Source of the DNA: an uncultured Planococcus sp.
Lineage (GTDB): Bacteria > Bacillota > Bacilli > Bacillales_A > Planococcaceae
NCBI GenBank assembly: GCA_947502505.1
Contig: CANNAE010000003.1
Coordinates: forward strand, 186,001 to 250,000
DNA length: 64,000 nt
Reading direction: 5' to 3'
A program made the translations under genes and the position numbers. The notes below the pieces were generated by a model, which was not told where the DNA came from, made no database searches, and saw only the letters and a list, made by a program, of their open reading frames with translations. Positions 7,208-16,792 of this stretch are shown in pieces. How positions within the stretch are numbered: the first letter of the stretch is position 1; each line of letters opens with the position of its first letter.

Positions 7208-8611
7208 ATGGCAATTCTTCATCAGGAAACAATCCTGCAAAATTTGGCGGAATTTCTAACAAGCGAACAAATCAGCGTTAACGAGACGATTAAAGAGCTG
7301 CACGGCAAGGATGAATCCTATCATGCCATGCAATTGCCAGACATCGTCGTGTTTCCAGAAACGGCGGAACAAGTATCGCACATCATGAAGCTGTCCCAGC
7401 AATACGCGATTCCCATTGTGCCATTCGGCCTCGGATCCAGCCTTGAAGGCCATGTCATCCCGGAACAGGGCGGCATCACCGTCGACTTTTCCTTGATGAA
7501 TAAAGTGCTGAATGTCGATGCGGAAGATTTTCTCGTCACGGTCCAGCCTGGTGTCACGAGGACGCAATTGAATAAGGAATTGAAGAAACACGGATTGTTT
7601 TTCACCGTCGATCCTGGAGCAGACGCGACGCTAGGCGGCATGGCGGCGACCAATGCGAGCGGCACGACTTCCGTTAAATACGGCGTTATGCGCGACCAGG
7701 TGCGCGATCTTGAAGTGGTCATGGCGGACGGCACCATTATCCATACCGGCAACAAAGCCGCGAAATCGTCTTCCGGCCTTCATTTGAACGGTTTGTTTGT
7801 CGGTTCTGAAGGGACGCTTGGCTGTTTTACGGAAATGACTTTGAAAGTGTATGGCATTCCTGAATTTGTTACGGCAGCGCGCGCTTCATTCCCGAGCGTG
7901 AAAGATGCGGTCGAAGCGGTCGTCTCGATCTTGCAAGCCGGCATTCCGATTGCCCGCGTTGAACTTGTCGATGAGCAGTCGATGACGCAAGTGAATGAAT
8001 ACAATGATACCGCTTACCTTGAGAAGCCGACTTTGTTCCTGGAGTTCCATGGCAATGAAGCAGGGCTCAAGCAAGATGTGGAGTTTATGGAAGACATTGT
8101 CCAGGGGCATGCGTGCGAAGAAATCGTTTTTGAGACCGATACCGCAGCGCGCAATCAATTATGGGAAGCACGCCATACTTTGGCTTATGCCTATATCCAC
8201 GGCTATCCCGGCAAAAAGATGATGGTCACCGATGTCTGCCTGCCGATTTCAGAACTCGCAGGCGCAGTCGGCCATGCGCGGGAAAACCTCCAAGCGCTCG
8301 GGCTTCCGGGCGGCATCGTCGGCCATGTCGGCGACGGCAATTTCCATGCGCTCATCATGATGAATATGGAAGACGCTGATGAAGTGGCGCGTGCGCAGGA
8401 GTTTAACGGGCGTATCGTCGAGTACGCGCTCGAGCGCGGCGGCACATGTACAGGCGAGCACGGCGTCGGGCTCGGCAAACAGAAGTATCAGCAGCAAGAA
8501 CACGGAGCGGCACTTGAGGTCATGGAGAAAATCAAACGGGCTCTGGACCCGAATAATCTATTGAATCCCGGCAAGAACATTAAAGTGGAGACAAAGGAGA
8601 CGATCAAATGA
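7208..8611 (+). CDS. FAD-linked D-lactate dehydrogenase (LDHD/GlcD family)
   Basis: The 467-residue flavoprotein oxidises D-lactate or a related D-2-hydroxyacid to the 2-oxoacid. An N-terminal FAD_binding_4 domain (about 40-180) shows PFGLGSSLEGH and PGADATLGGMAATNASG; the C-terminal FAD-oxidase domain (215-460) shows HVGDGNFHALI and TGEHGVGLGKQ, metal/substrate-site motifs of the family. The layout closely follows mitochondrial LDHD, more so than a GlcD subunit, and no GlcE/GlcF partners are present. AAGGAG precedes the ATG. It overlaps the transporter gene by 4 nt (ATGA), so the two are translationally coupled and probably form one D-hydroxyacid uptake and oxidation operon under the divergent repressor. 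Confidence 0.85.
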   Translation: MAILHQETILQNLAEFLTSEQISVNETIKELHGKDESYHAMQLPDIVVFPETAEQVSHIMKLSQQYAIPIVPFGLGSSLEGHVIPEQGGITVDFSLMNKVLNVDAEDFLVTVQPGVTRTQLNKELKKHGLFFTVDPGADATLGGMAATNASGTTSVKYGVMRDQVRDLEVVMADGTIIHTGNKAAKSSSGLHLNGLFVGSEGTLGCFTEMTLKVYGIPEFVTAARASFPSVKDAVEAVVSILQAGIPIARVELVDEQSMTQVNEYNDTAYLEKPTLFLEFHGNEAGLKQDVEFMEDIVQGHACEEIVFETDTAARNQLWEARHTLAYAYIHGYPGKKMMVTDVCLPISELAGAVGHARENLQALGLPGGIVGHVGDGNFHALIMMNMEDADEVARAQEFNGRIVEYALERGGTCTGEHGVGLGKQKYQQQEHGAALEVMEKIKRALDPNNLLNPGKNIKVETKETIK

Positions 8612-9597
8612 AAGTATTGCAATCATTGAGCGCCATCGCTGGAAAGTATTTTGCTGTGTGGGTCATTCTGGCTGCCTTGCTGGCGTTTTTCTTGCCTGAG
8701 GCGTTTGTCGGGTTCGGTGCCTATATCACGATCCTTCTCGGCGTTGTCATGTTCGGGATGGGATTAACTTTGAAACCGGTGGATTTCAAGATCATCGCCA
8801 AAAGTCCGCTGCCGGTATTTGTCGGCGTGGCCGCGCAATTTCTCGTCATGCCGCTCGCAGCATTTGCCATCGCCTATGTTTTGAATCTGCCTCCTGAACT
8901 TGCGGCAGGCCTCGTGCTTCTCGGCTGTGTGCCGGGCGGAACGGCATCGAACGTCATGGTGTACTTAGCAAAAGGCAATTTGGCTTTATCGGTCGCGATG
9001 ACTTCCTTGTCGACTTTGTTGGCGCCGATCATGACGCCGCTCTTATTGCTATTGCTTGCAGGGCAATGGCTGCCGGTCGACCCTGTCTCGATGTTCACAT
9101 CCATCATTCAAGTGATCATCCTGCCGATTGCACTTGGGATCTTAATCCAGCGTATCTTCCCGACAGCGGTCGCGAAAAGTATCTCGGTCGTGCCGCTCAT
9201 TTCGGTGGCAGCGATCCTCATCATCGTCTCCGCCGTTACTGCCGCCAATGCGCAAAACGTCATCAGCTCGGGGTTTGTCGTCTTCCTGGCGGTGTTCTTG
9301 CATAACGGTTTCGGCTTGATGCTCGGTTATGTGATCGCGATGCTCATGGGCCTCAGCGAAACAGACCGGCGTGCGATTTCACTCGAAGTCGGCATGCAAA
9401 ACTCAGGGCTAGGCGTTGCTTTGGCCACCGCCCACTTCAGCCCGCTTGCGGCATTGCCAAGCGTATGGGGAGCCATCTGGCACAATATTTCCGGGCCTAT
9501 TTTGGCGACAATCTGGTCGAAAAAACCAGCGGCTGCACCGGATAGACAAAACCCGGAACTCGCCTCGCGTGTCAAGCCAGCAGTCGATTCCGACTAA
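8608..9597 (+). CDS. BASS-family sodium-dependent organic anion transporter
   Basis: The 329-residue, roughly ten-helix membrane protein belongs to the bile acid:sodium symporter family. Visible family features include GVVMFGMGLTLKPVDF near residue 50, the GCVPGGTASNVMVYLAKGNLALSVAMT sodium-site region near 110, and SLEVGMQNSGLGVALA near 265. Bacterial and plant members carry pyruvate, glycolate and other short organic anions. The 4-nt overlap with the D-lactate dehydrogenase gene suggests import of lactate or another 2-hydroxyacid; this is inferred from context only. Confidence 0.85.
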   Translation: MKVLQSLSAIAGKYFAVWVILAALLAFFLPEAFVGFGAYITILLGVVMFGMGLTLKPVDFKIIAKSPLPVFVGVAAQFLVMPLAAFAIAYVLNLPPELAAGLVLLGCVPGGTASNVMVYLAKGNLALSVAMTSLSTLLAPIMTPLLLLLLAGQWLPVDPVSMFTSIIQVIILPIALGILIQRIFPTAVAKSISVVPLISVAAILIIVSAVTAANAQNVISSGFVVFLAVFLHNGFGLMLGYVIAMLMGLSETDRRAISLEVGMQNSGLGVALATAHFSPLAALPSVWGAIWHNISGPILATIWSKKPAAAPDRQNPELASRVKPAVDSD

Positions 9598-9609
9598 ATA
9601 ACGCATACG

Positions 9610-9687
9610 AAAAATCGCCACAGACCTGGCTCCACTTGTTCGTCGTAATGGACAAGCGGGGCCATTTCATCTGTGGCGATTTTTTAC
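9610..9687. terminator. Long terminator hairpin
   Basis: AAAAATCGCCACAGA at the left pairs with TCTGTGGCGATTTTT at the right; an internal stem (GGCTCC.CTTGT with ACAAG.GGGGCC) extends it. It ends the lactate operon and also lies downstream of the convergent arr gene. Confidence 0.8.
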
Positions 9688-9689
9688 TT

Positions 9690-10106
9690 TTAGTCGATAA
9701 TCATTGCTTTACCTTGTTCACGAAGCGATTTCAGCGAATCGAGCATATGCTGGATTTGTTCATTGTTATGGCGTTCCCAGGAAGCGAGTTCTGCCACAAT
9801 CTTCAAAGGCTCTTTGGAGCGGTAGGAGCGTGTCGGGTTTCCCGGAAAGCGCTTGTCGGTCAAATTCGGGTCGTTTTCGAATGAGCCAGTCGGTTCGACG
9901 ATGTAAATCCGCTCCGGCAACTCCGCGACAGCGAGTTCTGCGCCCCATTTTGCCGCTTCGAGTGTGGCGGTGAAATAGATGTAATTGGATTTCTTGTCCT
10001 GGAAGTTGGATGGATTCTGCGCTTCCAGCAGATCGCCAATCGCAAGCTGGGCTTTTGTCCCGTGGAAGAAAGGGCCGAGGTCCAAAACTTCTGTCGATTC
10101 ATTCAT
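9690..10106 (-). CDS. arr: Rifampin ADP-ribosyltransferase (Arr)
   Basis: The 138-residue protein matches the compact Arr family that inactivates rifamycins by transferring ADP-ribose from NAD+ to the C23 hydroxyl. Diagnostic stretches are GPFFHGTKAQLAIGDLL, YIYFTATLEAAKWGAELA, RIYIVEPTGSFENDPNLTDKRFPGNPTRSY and the closing MLDSLKSLREQGK, all in the order seen in Arr-2. The length equals known Arr enzymes. It is a single gene with its own ribosome-binding site and no flanking insertion sequence or integron feature, so it looks like an intrinsic chromosomal copy. Confidence 0.93.
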   Translation of the reverse strand: MNESTEVLDLGPFFHGTKAQLAIGDLLEAQNPSNFQDKKSNYIYFTATLEAAKWGAELAVAELPERIYIVEPTGSFENDPNLTDKRFPGNPTRSYRSKEPLKIVAELASWERHNNEQIQHMLDSLKSLREQGKAMIID

Positions 10107-10294
10107 CTTCTTGCCTCCTATGGTCTGTCTTATAAGTTGAGTATAGGACAGCCGTTGCAGAAAAAATAGGCTGCATATCCATTTTTCTTTACGGTATCAT
10201 AATAGTAGAGAGCAAGGTCGATAGCCCCGTTTTTCATGTCTGATCATGAGAGATGGGGCCATTTTCATGCCTGCGGCTAACTGGGGCTTCCCCT

Positions 10295-10319
10295 GTTTAA
10301 GCGTGTTCGCAGCGGGTAG
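10295..10319 (+). promoter_or_regulatory. Candidate sigma-B general stress promoter
   Basis: GTTTAA (10295-10300), 13-nt spacer, GGGTAG (10314-10319). This matches the Bacillus sigma-B pattern GTTTAA-N12-14-GGGWAW with one mismatch, 42 nt before the aldo/keto reductase start. Related Bacillus AKRs such as YhdN/GSP69 are sigma-B controlled. Confidence 0.5.
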
Positions 10320-10361
10320 ATATGGGTATACGTTTTAACTATGAAGAAGAGGTGTTCACTG

Positions 10362-11348
10362 ATGAAAAACGACGTGACAATCAAACATAAACTCGGCCTC
10401 GGGACAGCGCCGCTTGGCAATATGTTCCGTGATGTGCCGGAAGACGAAGCGATGGCGACCATCGAATCGGCCTGGAACGAAGGCATCCGCTATTTTGATA
10501 CAGCGCCGTTTTACGGGGCAGGGCTTGCGGAGCTGCGGCTCGGCGATATCTTGTCTTCTTATGAGCGCGACGATTATTTAATCAGCACGAAAGTCGGACG
10601 CATCGTCTTGGACGAGGAAGAAGAAAAAGAAGGGCTGTTCGAATTTGGCCGCAAGAATAAAATCCTGACCGATTACACGGAATCGGGCACATTGCGCTCA
10701 ATCGAAGACAGCTTGAAACGACTGAAAACAGACCGCTTAGACATGGTCTATGTGCACGACATCTCACCGGACTTTCTGGGCGATGAATGGGTCACCAAAT
10801 TCGATGAAGCGCGGACAGGCGCCTTCAAAGTGCTTGACCGCCTAAGAGACGAAGGCGTCATCAAAGCATGGGGCCTCGGCGTCAATACGACGACACCAAT
10901 CGAAGTCGCACTGGAACTGGAAGAAGCACATCCTGATTTGAGTTTGTCCGCGACGCAGTATACGCTCTTGCAGCACGAACGCGCACTTGAGCGCATGATG
11001 CCGCTTGCTGAGAAAACAGAGGGCGGCCTGGTCATCGGCTCGGCATTCAACTCTGGCGCATTGCTTGGCGGCGATCATTTCGATTACGCAGAAATTACGC
11101 CGGAAATCAAACAGCGGGTAGCTCGTTTCAATGAAGTTGCCCAAAATCACGGCGTTCATTTGAAAGATGCCGCGCTGCAATTTTCAGCGGCGCATCCAGC
11201 GGTCAAAGCAGTCGTCACCGGTTCAACGCGCCCGGACCGTATCAAGGAAGACTTGGCGGCCATGACAGCTGACATCCCGTCCGCGTTCTGGGACGAACTC
11301 GTCGACAAAGGACTGGTTTCCCCGAAAGCCGCCTTGCCGAAAAAATAA
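10362..11348 (+). CDS. Aldo/keto reductase
   Basis: The 328-residue TIM-barrel NADPH oxidoreductase reduces aldehydes or oxidises sugars. Catalytic-tetrad regions are visible: FDTAPFYGAG (Asp and Tyr) near residue 50, the STKVGRIV lysine strand, and the MVYVHDIS histidine segment near 125. The NADP-binding C-terminus reads AVVTGSTRPDRIKED. The sequence is closest to the D-threo-aldose (L-fucose) dehydrogenase branch. The ATG at 10362 is used because GAGGTG lies 7 nt upstream; the ATG 21 nt earlier has no site. A sigma-B-like promoter suggests stress induction. Confidence 0.88.
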   Translation: MKNDVTIKHKLGLGTAPLGNMFRDVPEDEAMATIESAWNEGIRYFDTAPFYGAGLAELRLGDILSSYERDDYLISTKVGRIVLDEEEEKEGLFEFGRKNKILTDYTESGTLRSIEDSLKRLKTDRLDMVYVHDISPDFLGDEWVTKFDEARTGAFKVLDRLRDEGVIKAWGLGVNTTTPIEVALELEEAHPDLSLSATQYTLLQHERALERMMPLAEKTEGGLVIGSAFNSGALLGGDHFDYAEITPEIKQRVARFNEVAQNHGVHLKDAALQFSAAHPAVKAVVTGSTRPDRIKEDLAAMTADIPSAFWDELVDKGLVSPKAALPKK

Positions 11349-11363
11349 AAATAGAGAAGGGTG

Positions 11364-11395
11364 AAAGGTTCCGGCCTGTTGGCCGGAACCTTTTG
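11364..11395 (+). terminator. Terminator of the aldo/keto reductase gene
   Basis: AAAGGTTCCGGCC-TGTT-GGCCGGAACCTTTT hairpin, 13-bp stem. Confidence 0.85.
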
Positions 11396-11517
11396 TTATA
11401 GATGAAACGGCAGTCTAGGTGAAAAATAGGCGATTATTGTCAGTTTGTTGTATCTTTAATTTTACAAATTTGCCATTTGCTATAATATGGACTAATGATA
11501 AGAACTGGAGGGTTAAC

Positions 11518-12000
11518 ATGAAAGCTTCGGCTGCATTATTGATCATGGCATCTTTGCTGACCGTCATCGCCATCTTGGCTGGCTGTGGCACTGTCGGGGA
11601 AAGCCCGGAAACTCTTGCGATTGAACATCGTGGGGACTACGAAGGGGTGCTTGTTTCAAGCACTTATACCTCAGCCAAAACTGCCGGTTATGAAGAAACC
11701 TTCATCGAAGGGCCGGAAAAAGCCGATGAACTGATCGATCTCTTGAACGGGACAGAGCTGGTCCAAGCGAGTGAGGCGGAGTTGCAGGACAGGGAAGATT
11801 TACATGAGCAGCCTGGCAGCTACCGGATGATGCTCTACAATATGCCGGCAGCTGACCGCATGGACGACCATACATATTTGATTCATTTCTATAAAGACGG
11901 AACGATTCAAGTGGACCAAGAAGGCATCACGTATTTCCTCCATAATCCTCCAGAGGATGTGCTTTCGCAATTGAAACAACAATGGAACATCAGCTTTTAA
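11518..12000 (+). CDS. Lipoprotein of unknown function
   Basis: The 160-residue product begins with a type II signal peptide ending in the lipobox ILAGC (Cys about residue 22), so it should be diacylated and held on the outer face of the membrane. The mature part is a small acidic alpha/beta domain with the phrase HTYLIHFYKDGTIQVDQEGITYFL; no family is recognised. CTGGAGGG precedes the ATG at 11518, and a TATAAT (11481-11486) provides a plausible -10. The longer upstream frame is not needed. It is monocistronic, ended by a strong hairpin. Confidence 0.75.
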   Translation: MKASAALLIMASLLTVIAILAGCGTVGESPETLAIEHRGDYEGVLVSSTYTSAKTAGYEETFIEGPEKADELIDLLNGTELVQASEAELQDREDLHEQPGSYRMMLYNMPAADRMDDHTYLIHFYKDGTIQVDQEGITYFLHNPPEDVLSQLKQQWNISF

Positions 12001-12006
12001 ATACAA

Positions 12007-12050
12007 ACTGCCCCGCGGCGATTAGGTATTTCCAATCGCCGCGGGGCAGT
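12007..12050. terminator. Bidirectional terminator
   Basis: ACTGCCCCGCGGCGATT and AATCGCCGCGGGGCAGT pair perfectly (17 bp) between the convergent lipoprotein and AIM24 genes. Confidence 0.85.
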
Positions 12051-12063
12051 CGTTATTTTGGTG

Positions 12064-12759
12064 TTATGAACTTTGCGGTGCATGGTAGATTTCTTCGTAA
12101 GGCTGGACGACGACAAATCCATTTCCGGAAAATTTCATCTGCACGGATTCCCCGCTGCCTCTGCCGAAAAAGCTTTTCAGTTGCACATCGGTGATGAAAT
12201 CAGGTTCTAGGCTCCCTGACCAAGCGACAGTCGCGTTCGGATCGGTGAACACCGGCGTATCCGGCGTGACGAGCAAGGTGAGCGGCTCGTAATGGGAAGT
12301 AAAGGCGACCAGGCCTTGGCCTTCGAGGCGCACATTGAACAGCCCGCCCGCCATCATGCCAGCGACGCGGCGCATCAATTTGATGTCCCAGTCGAGTCCG
12401 TCCTGGAACGCGAGCAGATCGTTGCCGTTGATGAAAATGCTTTCGCCTTCCAGGTCAAGGATGGTGATTTTCTTGCCGCTGTCCGCCACGTAAAGCTTGC
12501 CTTGACCGTTTGCTTTCATCAATTGGGCGCCTTCTCCACTAAGGGCCTTCTTGACGAATTTCCCGAGTCCGTGCTCGAGCATGCCTTCCCGTTCGAACTT
12601 GATATTGCCTTCATAGGAAATCATCGAGCCTGCTTTGGCCCACACTTGGCCATTCAAATTCACTTCAAGCAGGCGGTCCGTTTCTAGTTCGAAAAAGTCG
12701 CGCGCGCTTTCTTCCTGTTTGGTTTGTTGGACAAATTGTTTGATGGAATACTTCGACAT
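12064..12759 (-). CDS. AIM24-family protein
   Basis: The 231-residue soluble protein matches the AIM24 (formerly DUF124, TIGR00266-like) beta-helix family, named after a yeast mitochondrial protein; its bacterial role is unknown. Typical features are AKAGSMISYEGNIKFEREGM near residue 40, the central VADSGKKITILDLEGESIFINGNDLLAF, and the C-terminal GFVVVQPYEE. AAAGGAGG lies just upstream of the ATG at 12759. It is a single gene, divergent from fatR. Confidence 0.85.
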   Translation of the reverse strand: MSKYSIKQFVQQTKQEESARDFFELETDRLLEVNLNGQVWAKAGSMISYEGNIKFEREGMLEHGLGKFVKKALSGEGAQLMKANGQGKLYVADSGKKITILDLEGESIFINGNDLLAFQDGLDWDIKLMRRVAGMMAGGLFNVRLEGQGLVAFTSHYEPLTLLVTPDTPVFTDPNATVAWSGSLEPDFITDVQLKSFFGRGSGESVQMKFSGNGFVVVQPYEEIYHAPQSS

Positions 12760-12926
12760 GAACGATTCCTCCTTTAACTGGATACTATAGTATACGGACA
12801 TCCGGCAAGATCGTTTCATTTCAAGCGGCAAGTTTTTGGCGGCGTGAAGGAAAGTGGCCGGAAAGCAAGTGGGTTTCCTCTAGGATATTCATTGATTTTC
12901 GAAAAAAGAAAGAGTAAACTGTCGGA

Positions 12927-12942
12927 GAATGAATGTTCATTC
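12927..12942. promoter_or_regulatory. FatR operator upstream of fatR
   Basis: GAATGAATGTTCATTC has 7-bp perfect arms and closely resembles the Bm3R1/FatR operator core GAATGAACGTTCATTC. It lies 27 nt before fatR, so it fits autoregulation. Confidence 0.75.
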
Positions 12943-12968
12943 CGCAATAGAAGGGAGAATTTTTTCAG

Positions 12969-13544
12969 ATGCCGACACCAACCACTAAACGAGACGATGT
13001 GCTTGGCAGCGCATTGACTTTGTTTGCCGAACGCGGATTCGATGCGACGACTATCCCGATGATTGCCAACGATGCAAAAGTCGGGGCGGGCACGATCTAC
13101 CGTTATTTCGACAATAAAGAAATGCTTGTGAACACTTTGTTTCAACATTACGTCACGCTGTTTCGGGAGGCGCTGGAAAAAGGCTATCCTGGGGAATCGG
13201 GCATTCGTGAGCAATTCCATCATTTATTCCAAGGGATGATCCGCTTTACGAACGAACACGATCATGCTCTGTATTTTATCAAGACCCATACATCCGCTTA
13301 TTTTCTGGACGCCGAAAGCCGGGAGCAATTCAGCCATTTGCTGATGATCTTCGAGACATTTTTCGAGGAAGGGAAAAAGCATGACGACATCCGCCCGCTG
13401 CCGTCCAAGGCCTTGATCGCCATCATTTTTGGCAGTTTCCTTCAGCTTTACCAATTGGTCCGGGCAGGCGAACTCGAAGCCACCGAAGAATTGTTAGCAG
13501 GAGTCGAGGAAAGCTGCTGGGACGCTGTGCGTCGTCATTCGTGA
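12969..13544 (+). CDS. fatR: TetR-family fatty-acid-responsive repressor FatR/Bm3R1-like
   Basis: The 191-residue regulator has an N-terminal TetR helix-turn-helix (residues 8-55: ALTLFAERGFDATTIPMIANDAKVGAGTIYRYFDNKEML) and a helical ligand domain. It is immediately upstream of a CYP102A gene, exactly the B. subtilis fatR-yrhJ and B. megaterium bm3R1-P450BM3 arrangement, where long-chain fatty acids release the repressor. Two GAATGAA-type palindromes flank the gene. The spacing of 76 nt to the P450 start, containing an operator, allows either co-transcription or an internal promoter. Confidence 0.9.
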   Translation: MPTPTTKRDDVLGSALTLFAERGFDATTIPMIANDAKVGAGTIYRYFDNKEMLVNTLFQHYVTLFREALEKGYPGESGIREQFHHLFQGMIRFTNEHDHALYFIKTHTSAYFLDAESREQFSHLLMIFETFFEEGKKHDDIRPLPSKALIAIIFGSFLQLYQLVRAGELEATEELLAGVEESCWDAVRRHS

Positions 13545-13571
13545 TGATGCCAGTTTTTTTATCATATAACA

Positions 13572-13589
13572 GGAATGAATATTCATTCC
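13572..13589. promoter_or_regulatory. FatR operator between fatR and CYP102A
   Basis: GGAATGAATATTCATTCC is a perfect 18-bp palindrome of the Bm3R1/FatR type, 31 nt upstream of the P450 start codon. It suggests separate repression of the second gene. Confidence 0.75.
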
Positions 13590-13620
13590 GCTTTTAATTT
13601 TACAGAAGAGGTGCTAATCC

Positions 13621-16600
13621 ATGATCGAAATGAAAAATCTTCCACAACCAAAATCCTACGGCCCGCTTGGCAATTTGCCTTTGATCGATAAAGAAAAGCC
13701 AGTGCAGTCGTTCATGAAACAAGCGCGCGAACTTGGGCCGATCTACCAATTCCACTTTCCAGGGCGTGCCAGCACATTCGTGTCGAGTGCAGAACTGGCG
13801 GCGGAAATTTGCGACGAGACGCGCTTCGATAAAAAAATCGGGCCGGCTCTGCAAAAAGTCCGCGCGTTCGGAGGAGATGGCTTGTTCACGAGCGGAACCG
13901 AAGAGCCAAACTGGAAAAAAGCCCATAATATCCTGTTGCCGAGCTTTAGCCAACAGGCGATGAAAGGCTATCACGAGAAAATGATCGACCTCGCATCGCA
14001 ATTGGTGCAGAAATGGGCGCGGCTCAACCCGAATGAAGAAATCGACGTGGCAGACGACATGACACGTTTGACACTTGATACGATTGGCTTATGCGGGTTC
14101 GACTACCGCTTCAATAGCTTTTACCGCGAGGATTCCCACCCGTTCATCGAGAAAATGGTGCGGGCCTTGGATGAATCCATGAGCCAGACACAGCGGCTTG
14201 GCATCCAGGACAAGCTGATGGTGCGCTCGAAACAGCAATTCAAAGAAGATATCGATTATATGTTCAATCTGGTCGACCAATTGATCGCAGAACGCAAAGA
14301 AGCGGGCGACCAAGGAGAAGACGATTTGCTCTCGCATATGCTAAAAGGCAAAGATCCGGAAACCGGTGAATCTTTGGATGATGAAAACATCCGCTTCCAG
14401 ATCATCACGTTCTTGATTGCCGGGCACGAAACGACGAGCGGCTTATTGTCATTCGCCATCCAGTTTCTCTTGAAGCATCCCGAAAAATTGCAAAAAGCTT
14501 ATGCGGAAGTGGACGAAGTGCTCGGCGATGCGACGCCTTCGTTCAAACAAGTGAAGCAATTGAAATACGTGCGCATGATCTTGAACGAGGCGCTGCGTTT
14601 ATGGCCAACCGCGCCGGCATTTTCCGTTTATGCGAAAGAAGATACGACACTCGCTGGGAAGTATGAAGTCGGGAAAGGCGAAGCCTTCACATTGCTGATT
14701 CCGGAACTCCACCGCGACACGGCAGTTTGGGGAGAAGACGCAGAAAGTTTCCGGCCGGAGCGATTCGAAGACATGACCCAAATTCCTCACCATGCTTACA
14801 AGCCGTTCGGCAACGGCCAGCGCGCGTGCATCGGCCAGCAATTTGCGCTTCATGAAGCGGTGCTGGTGCTCGGCATGGTGCTGCAGCATTTTGAATTGAT
14901 CGACCATACCGATTACCAATTGGAGGTCAAAGAAACCTTGACCTTCAAACCGGACGGATTGTCGATGAAAGTGAAACCAAGACGGAAAGTACAGATGTTC
15001 CAAGCGCCTATCGCTGAAGAAGCGGAACAAGCGCGAGAAGAACAACAAGCCATCGATTCACATGGCACGCCGCTTCTTGTGCTGTACGGATCCAATCTCG
15101 GGACAGCTCAAGGCGTCGCCCGCGAGCTGTCGGAAACGGCACGCTTTAAAGGCTTCGATTCAAAAGTTGCCTCTTTGGATGAATATGCGGGCAAGTTGCC
15201 GGCTGAAGGGGCCGTCGTGATCGTCTCGGCTTCTTATAATGGCAACCCGCCGGACAATGCTGTGCGCTTTATGGAATGGCTCGAAACGGACAGTGAGTTG
15301 CAAGGCGTAAGCTATAGTGTCTTCGGCTGCGGTGACCGCAATTGGGCGACGACTTATCAACGGGTGCCGGGCATTATCGATGAACAGCTGTCGGCAAATG
15401 GCGCCACACAGCTTATCGGGCGCGGCGAAGGCGATGCGAGTGACGACTTTGACGGCGAACTCGAGAAATGGCAACAAGCCTTATGGCCGGCGCTGGCCGA
15501 GAGATTCGGGCTTGATTTGGAAACGGAAGCGCAAGCAAGCACGCATGTGTCGATGGAATATATCAGCGGGGTCAGCCATACGCCGGTCGCACGCGCATAT
15601 GATGCCTTCACGGCAATGGTCTCGCGCAATGAAGAGTTATTGAAGACACAAGAGCGCAGCACCCGCCACATCGAGGTCCAATTGCCTGAAGGGGCAGTGT
15701 ATCAAGAAGGCGACCATCTCGGTGTATTGCCGGAAAATTCCCCTGAGCTGGTGGGACGAGTATTGAACCGCTTCGGCTTGAAAGGGGAAGCGCATGTCGT
15801 CCTTGAAGGAAGTTCCGGGCGGGCCGATCACTTGCCGACCGGACAGCCAGTGCAACTCGCGCAATTGCTCACAAGCTATGTGGAATTGCAGGAACCCGCA
15901 ACGCGCGCGCAGCTCCGCGAACTTGCAAAAAGCAATCCATGCCCGCCGCATAAACAGGAACTTGAAGGATTGGTGGAAGATGAGGCGTATAAACGCGAAG
16001 TGCTCGCCAAACGCGTGACGATGCTTGAGCTACTTGAGCGCTTTATGTCTTGCGAGATGGAATTCGAGAACTTCCTATCGTTATTGCCGGCATTGAAAGC
16101 CCGCTATTACTCGATTTCCAGCTCACCGCGCGCATCAAAACAAGCGAGCATCACGGTCAGCGTCGTAAAAGGCGCTGCATGGAGCGGTACAGGTGAATAT
16201 GCGGGTGTCGCTTCTAATTATTTGGCAAATCGCGAAGCGGGAGATAAACTCGCCTGCTTTATCCGCACGCCGCAAACCGCGTTCCAATTGCCAAAAAACC
16301 CGGAGACGCCGCTTGTCATGGTCGGCCCAGGAACCGGCATCGCGCCGTTCCGCGGATTTATCCAGGCACGAAAAGTGTTGAAAGAACAAGGAGCCACACT
16401 CGGTGCCGCGCAGCTGTATTTCGGCTGCCGCCATGCACAAGAGGATTTCTTATATGAAGAAGAATTGAAGCAAGCCGAGCAGTTTGGCTTGATCGAGTTG
16501 CATAGCGCGTTTTCCAGACAGCAGCAAGAGAAAATCTATGTGCAGCATTTGATGGAACAAAATGCACAGGAAATTCTTGGGCTGTTGGAACAGGGCGGAC

Positions 16601-16767
16601 ATCTGTATATTTGCGGAGATGGCGGCAAGATGGCGCCAGCTGTGGAAGAAACATTGGTGCGCAGCTATCAGGAACTATCCAGCGTGACACGCGAACAAGC
16701 GCTTGCATGGCTTGGGGAACTGGAACAATCCGGCCGCTTCGCAAAAGATGTGTGGTCGGCTTCCTAA
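13621..16767 (+). CDS. cyp102A: CYP102A-type self-sufficient fatty acid hydroxylase (P450-CPR fusion)
   Basis: The 1048-residue protein is a P450BM3-type fusion that hydroxylates fatty acids at subterminal positions with NADPH and O2. Order: P450 heme domain (1-455) with AGHETT in the I helix and heme loop [12 protein letters not shown] (Cys about 400); FMN flavodoxin domain from about 483 ([14 protein letters not shown]); FAD/NADPH reductase domain with [10 protein letters not shown] (about 828), [12 protein letters not shown] (about 902) and terminal [14 protein letters not shown]...DVWS. The BM3 substrate arginine (R47) and Phe87 are retained; Tyr51 is replaced by Phe. Length equals P450BM3 (1049). 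GAGGTG precedes the ATG. Confidence 0.96.
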   Translation: MIEMKNLPQPKSYGPLGNLPLIDKEKPVQSFMKQARELGPIYQFHFPGRASTFVSSAELAAEICDETRFDKKIGPALQKVRAFGGDGLFTSGTEEPNWKKAHNILLPSFSQQAMKGYHEKMIDLASQLVQKWARLNPNEEIDVADDMTRLTLDTIGLCGFDYRFNSFYREDSHPFIEKMVRALDESMSQTQRLGIQDKLMVRSKQQFKEDIDYMFNLVDQLIAERKEAGDQGEDDLLSHMLKGKDPETGESLDDENIRFQIITFLIAGHETTSGLLSFAIQFLLKHPEKLQKAYAEVDEVLGDATPSFKQVKQLKYVRMILNEALRLWPTAPAFSVYAKEDTTLAGKYEVGKGEAFTLLIPELHRDTAVWGEDAESFRPERFEDMTQIPHHAYKPFGNGQRACIGQQFALHEAVLVLGMVLQHFELIDHTDYQLEVKETLTFKPDGLSMKVKPRRKVQMFQAPIAEEAEQAREEQQAIDSHGTPLLVLYGSNLGTAQGVARELSETARFKGFDSKVASLDEYAGKLPAEGAVVIVSASYNGNPPDNAVRFMEWLETDSELQGVSYSVFGCGDRNWATTYQRVPGIIDEQLSANGATQLIGRGEGDASDDFDGELEKWQQALWPALAERFGLDLETEAQASTHVSMEYISGVSHTPVARAYDAFTAMVSRNEELLKTQERSTRHIEVQLPEGAVYQEGDHLGVLPENSPELVGRVLNRFGLKGEAHVVLEGSSGRADHLPTGQPVQLAQLLTSYVELQEPATRAQLRELAKSNPCPPHKQELEGLVEDEAYKREVLAKRVTMLELLERFMSCEMEFENFLSLLPALKARYYSISSSPRASKQASITVSVVKGAAWSGTGEYAGVASNYLANREAGDKLACFIRTPQTAFQLPKNPETPLVMVGPGTGIAPFRGFIQARKVLKEQGATLGAAQLYFGCRHAQEDFLYEEELKQAEQFGLIELHSAFSRQQQEKIYVQHLMEQNAQEILGLLEQGGHLYICGDGGKMAPAVEETLVRSYQELSSVTREQALAWLGELEQSGRFAKDVWSAS

Positions 16768-16792
16768 CAATGAAAATAGAGGCGATATCCAT

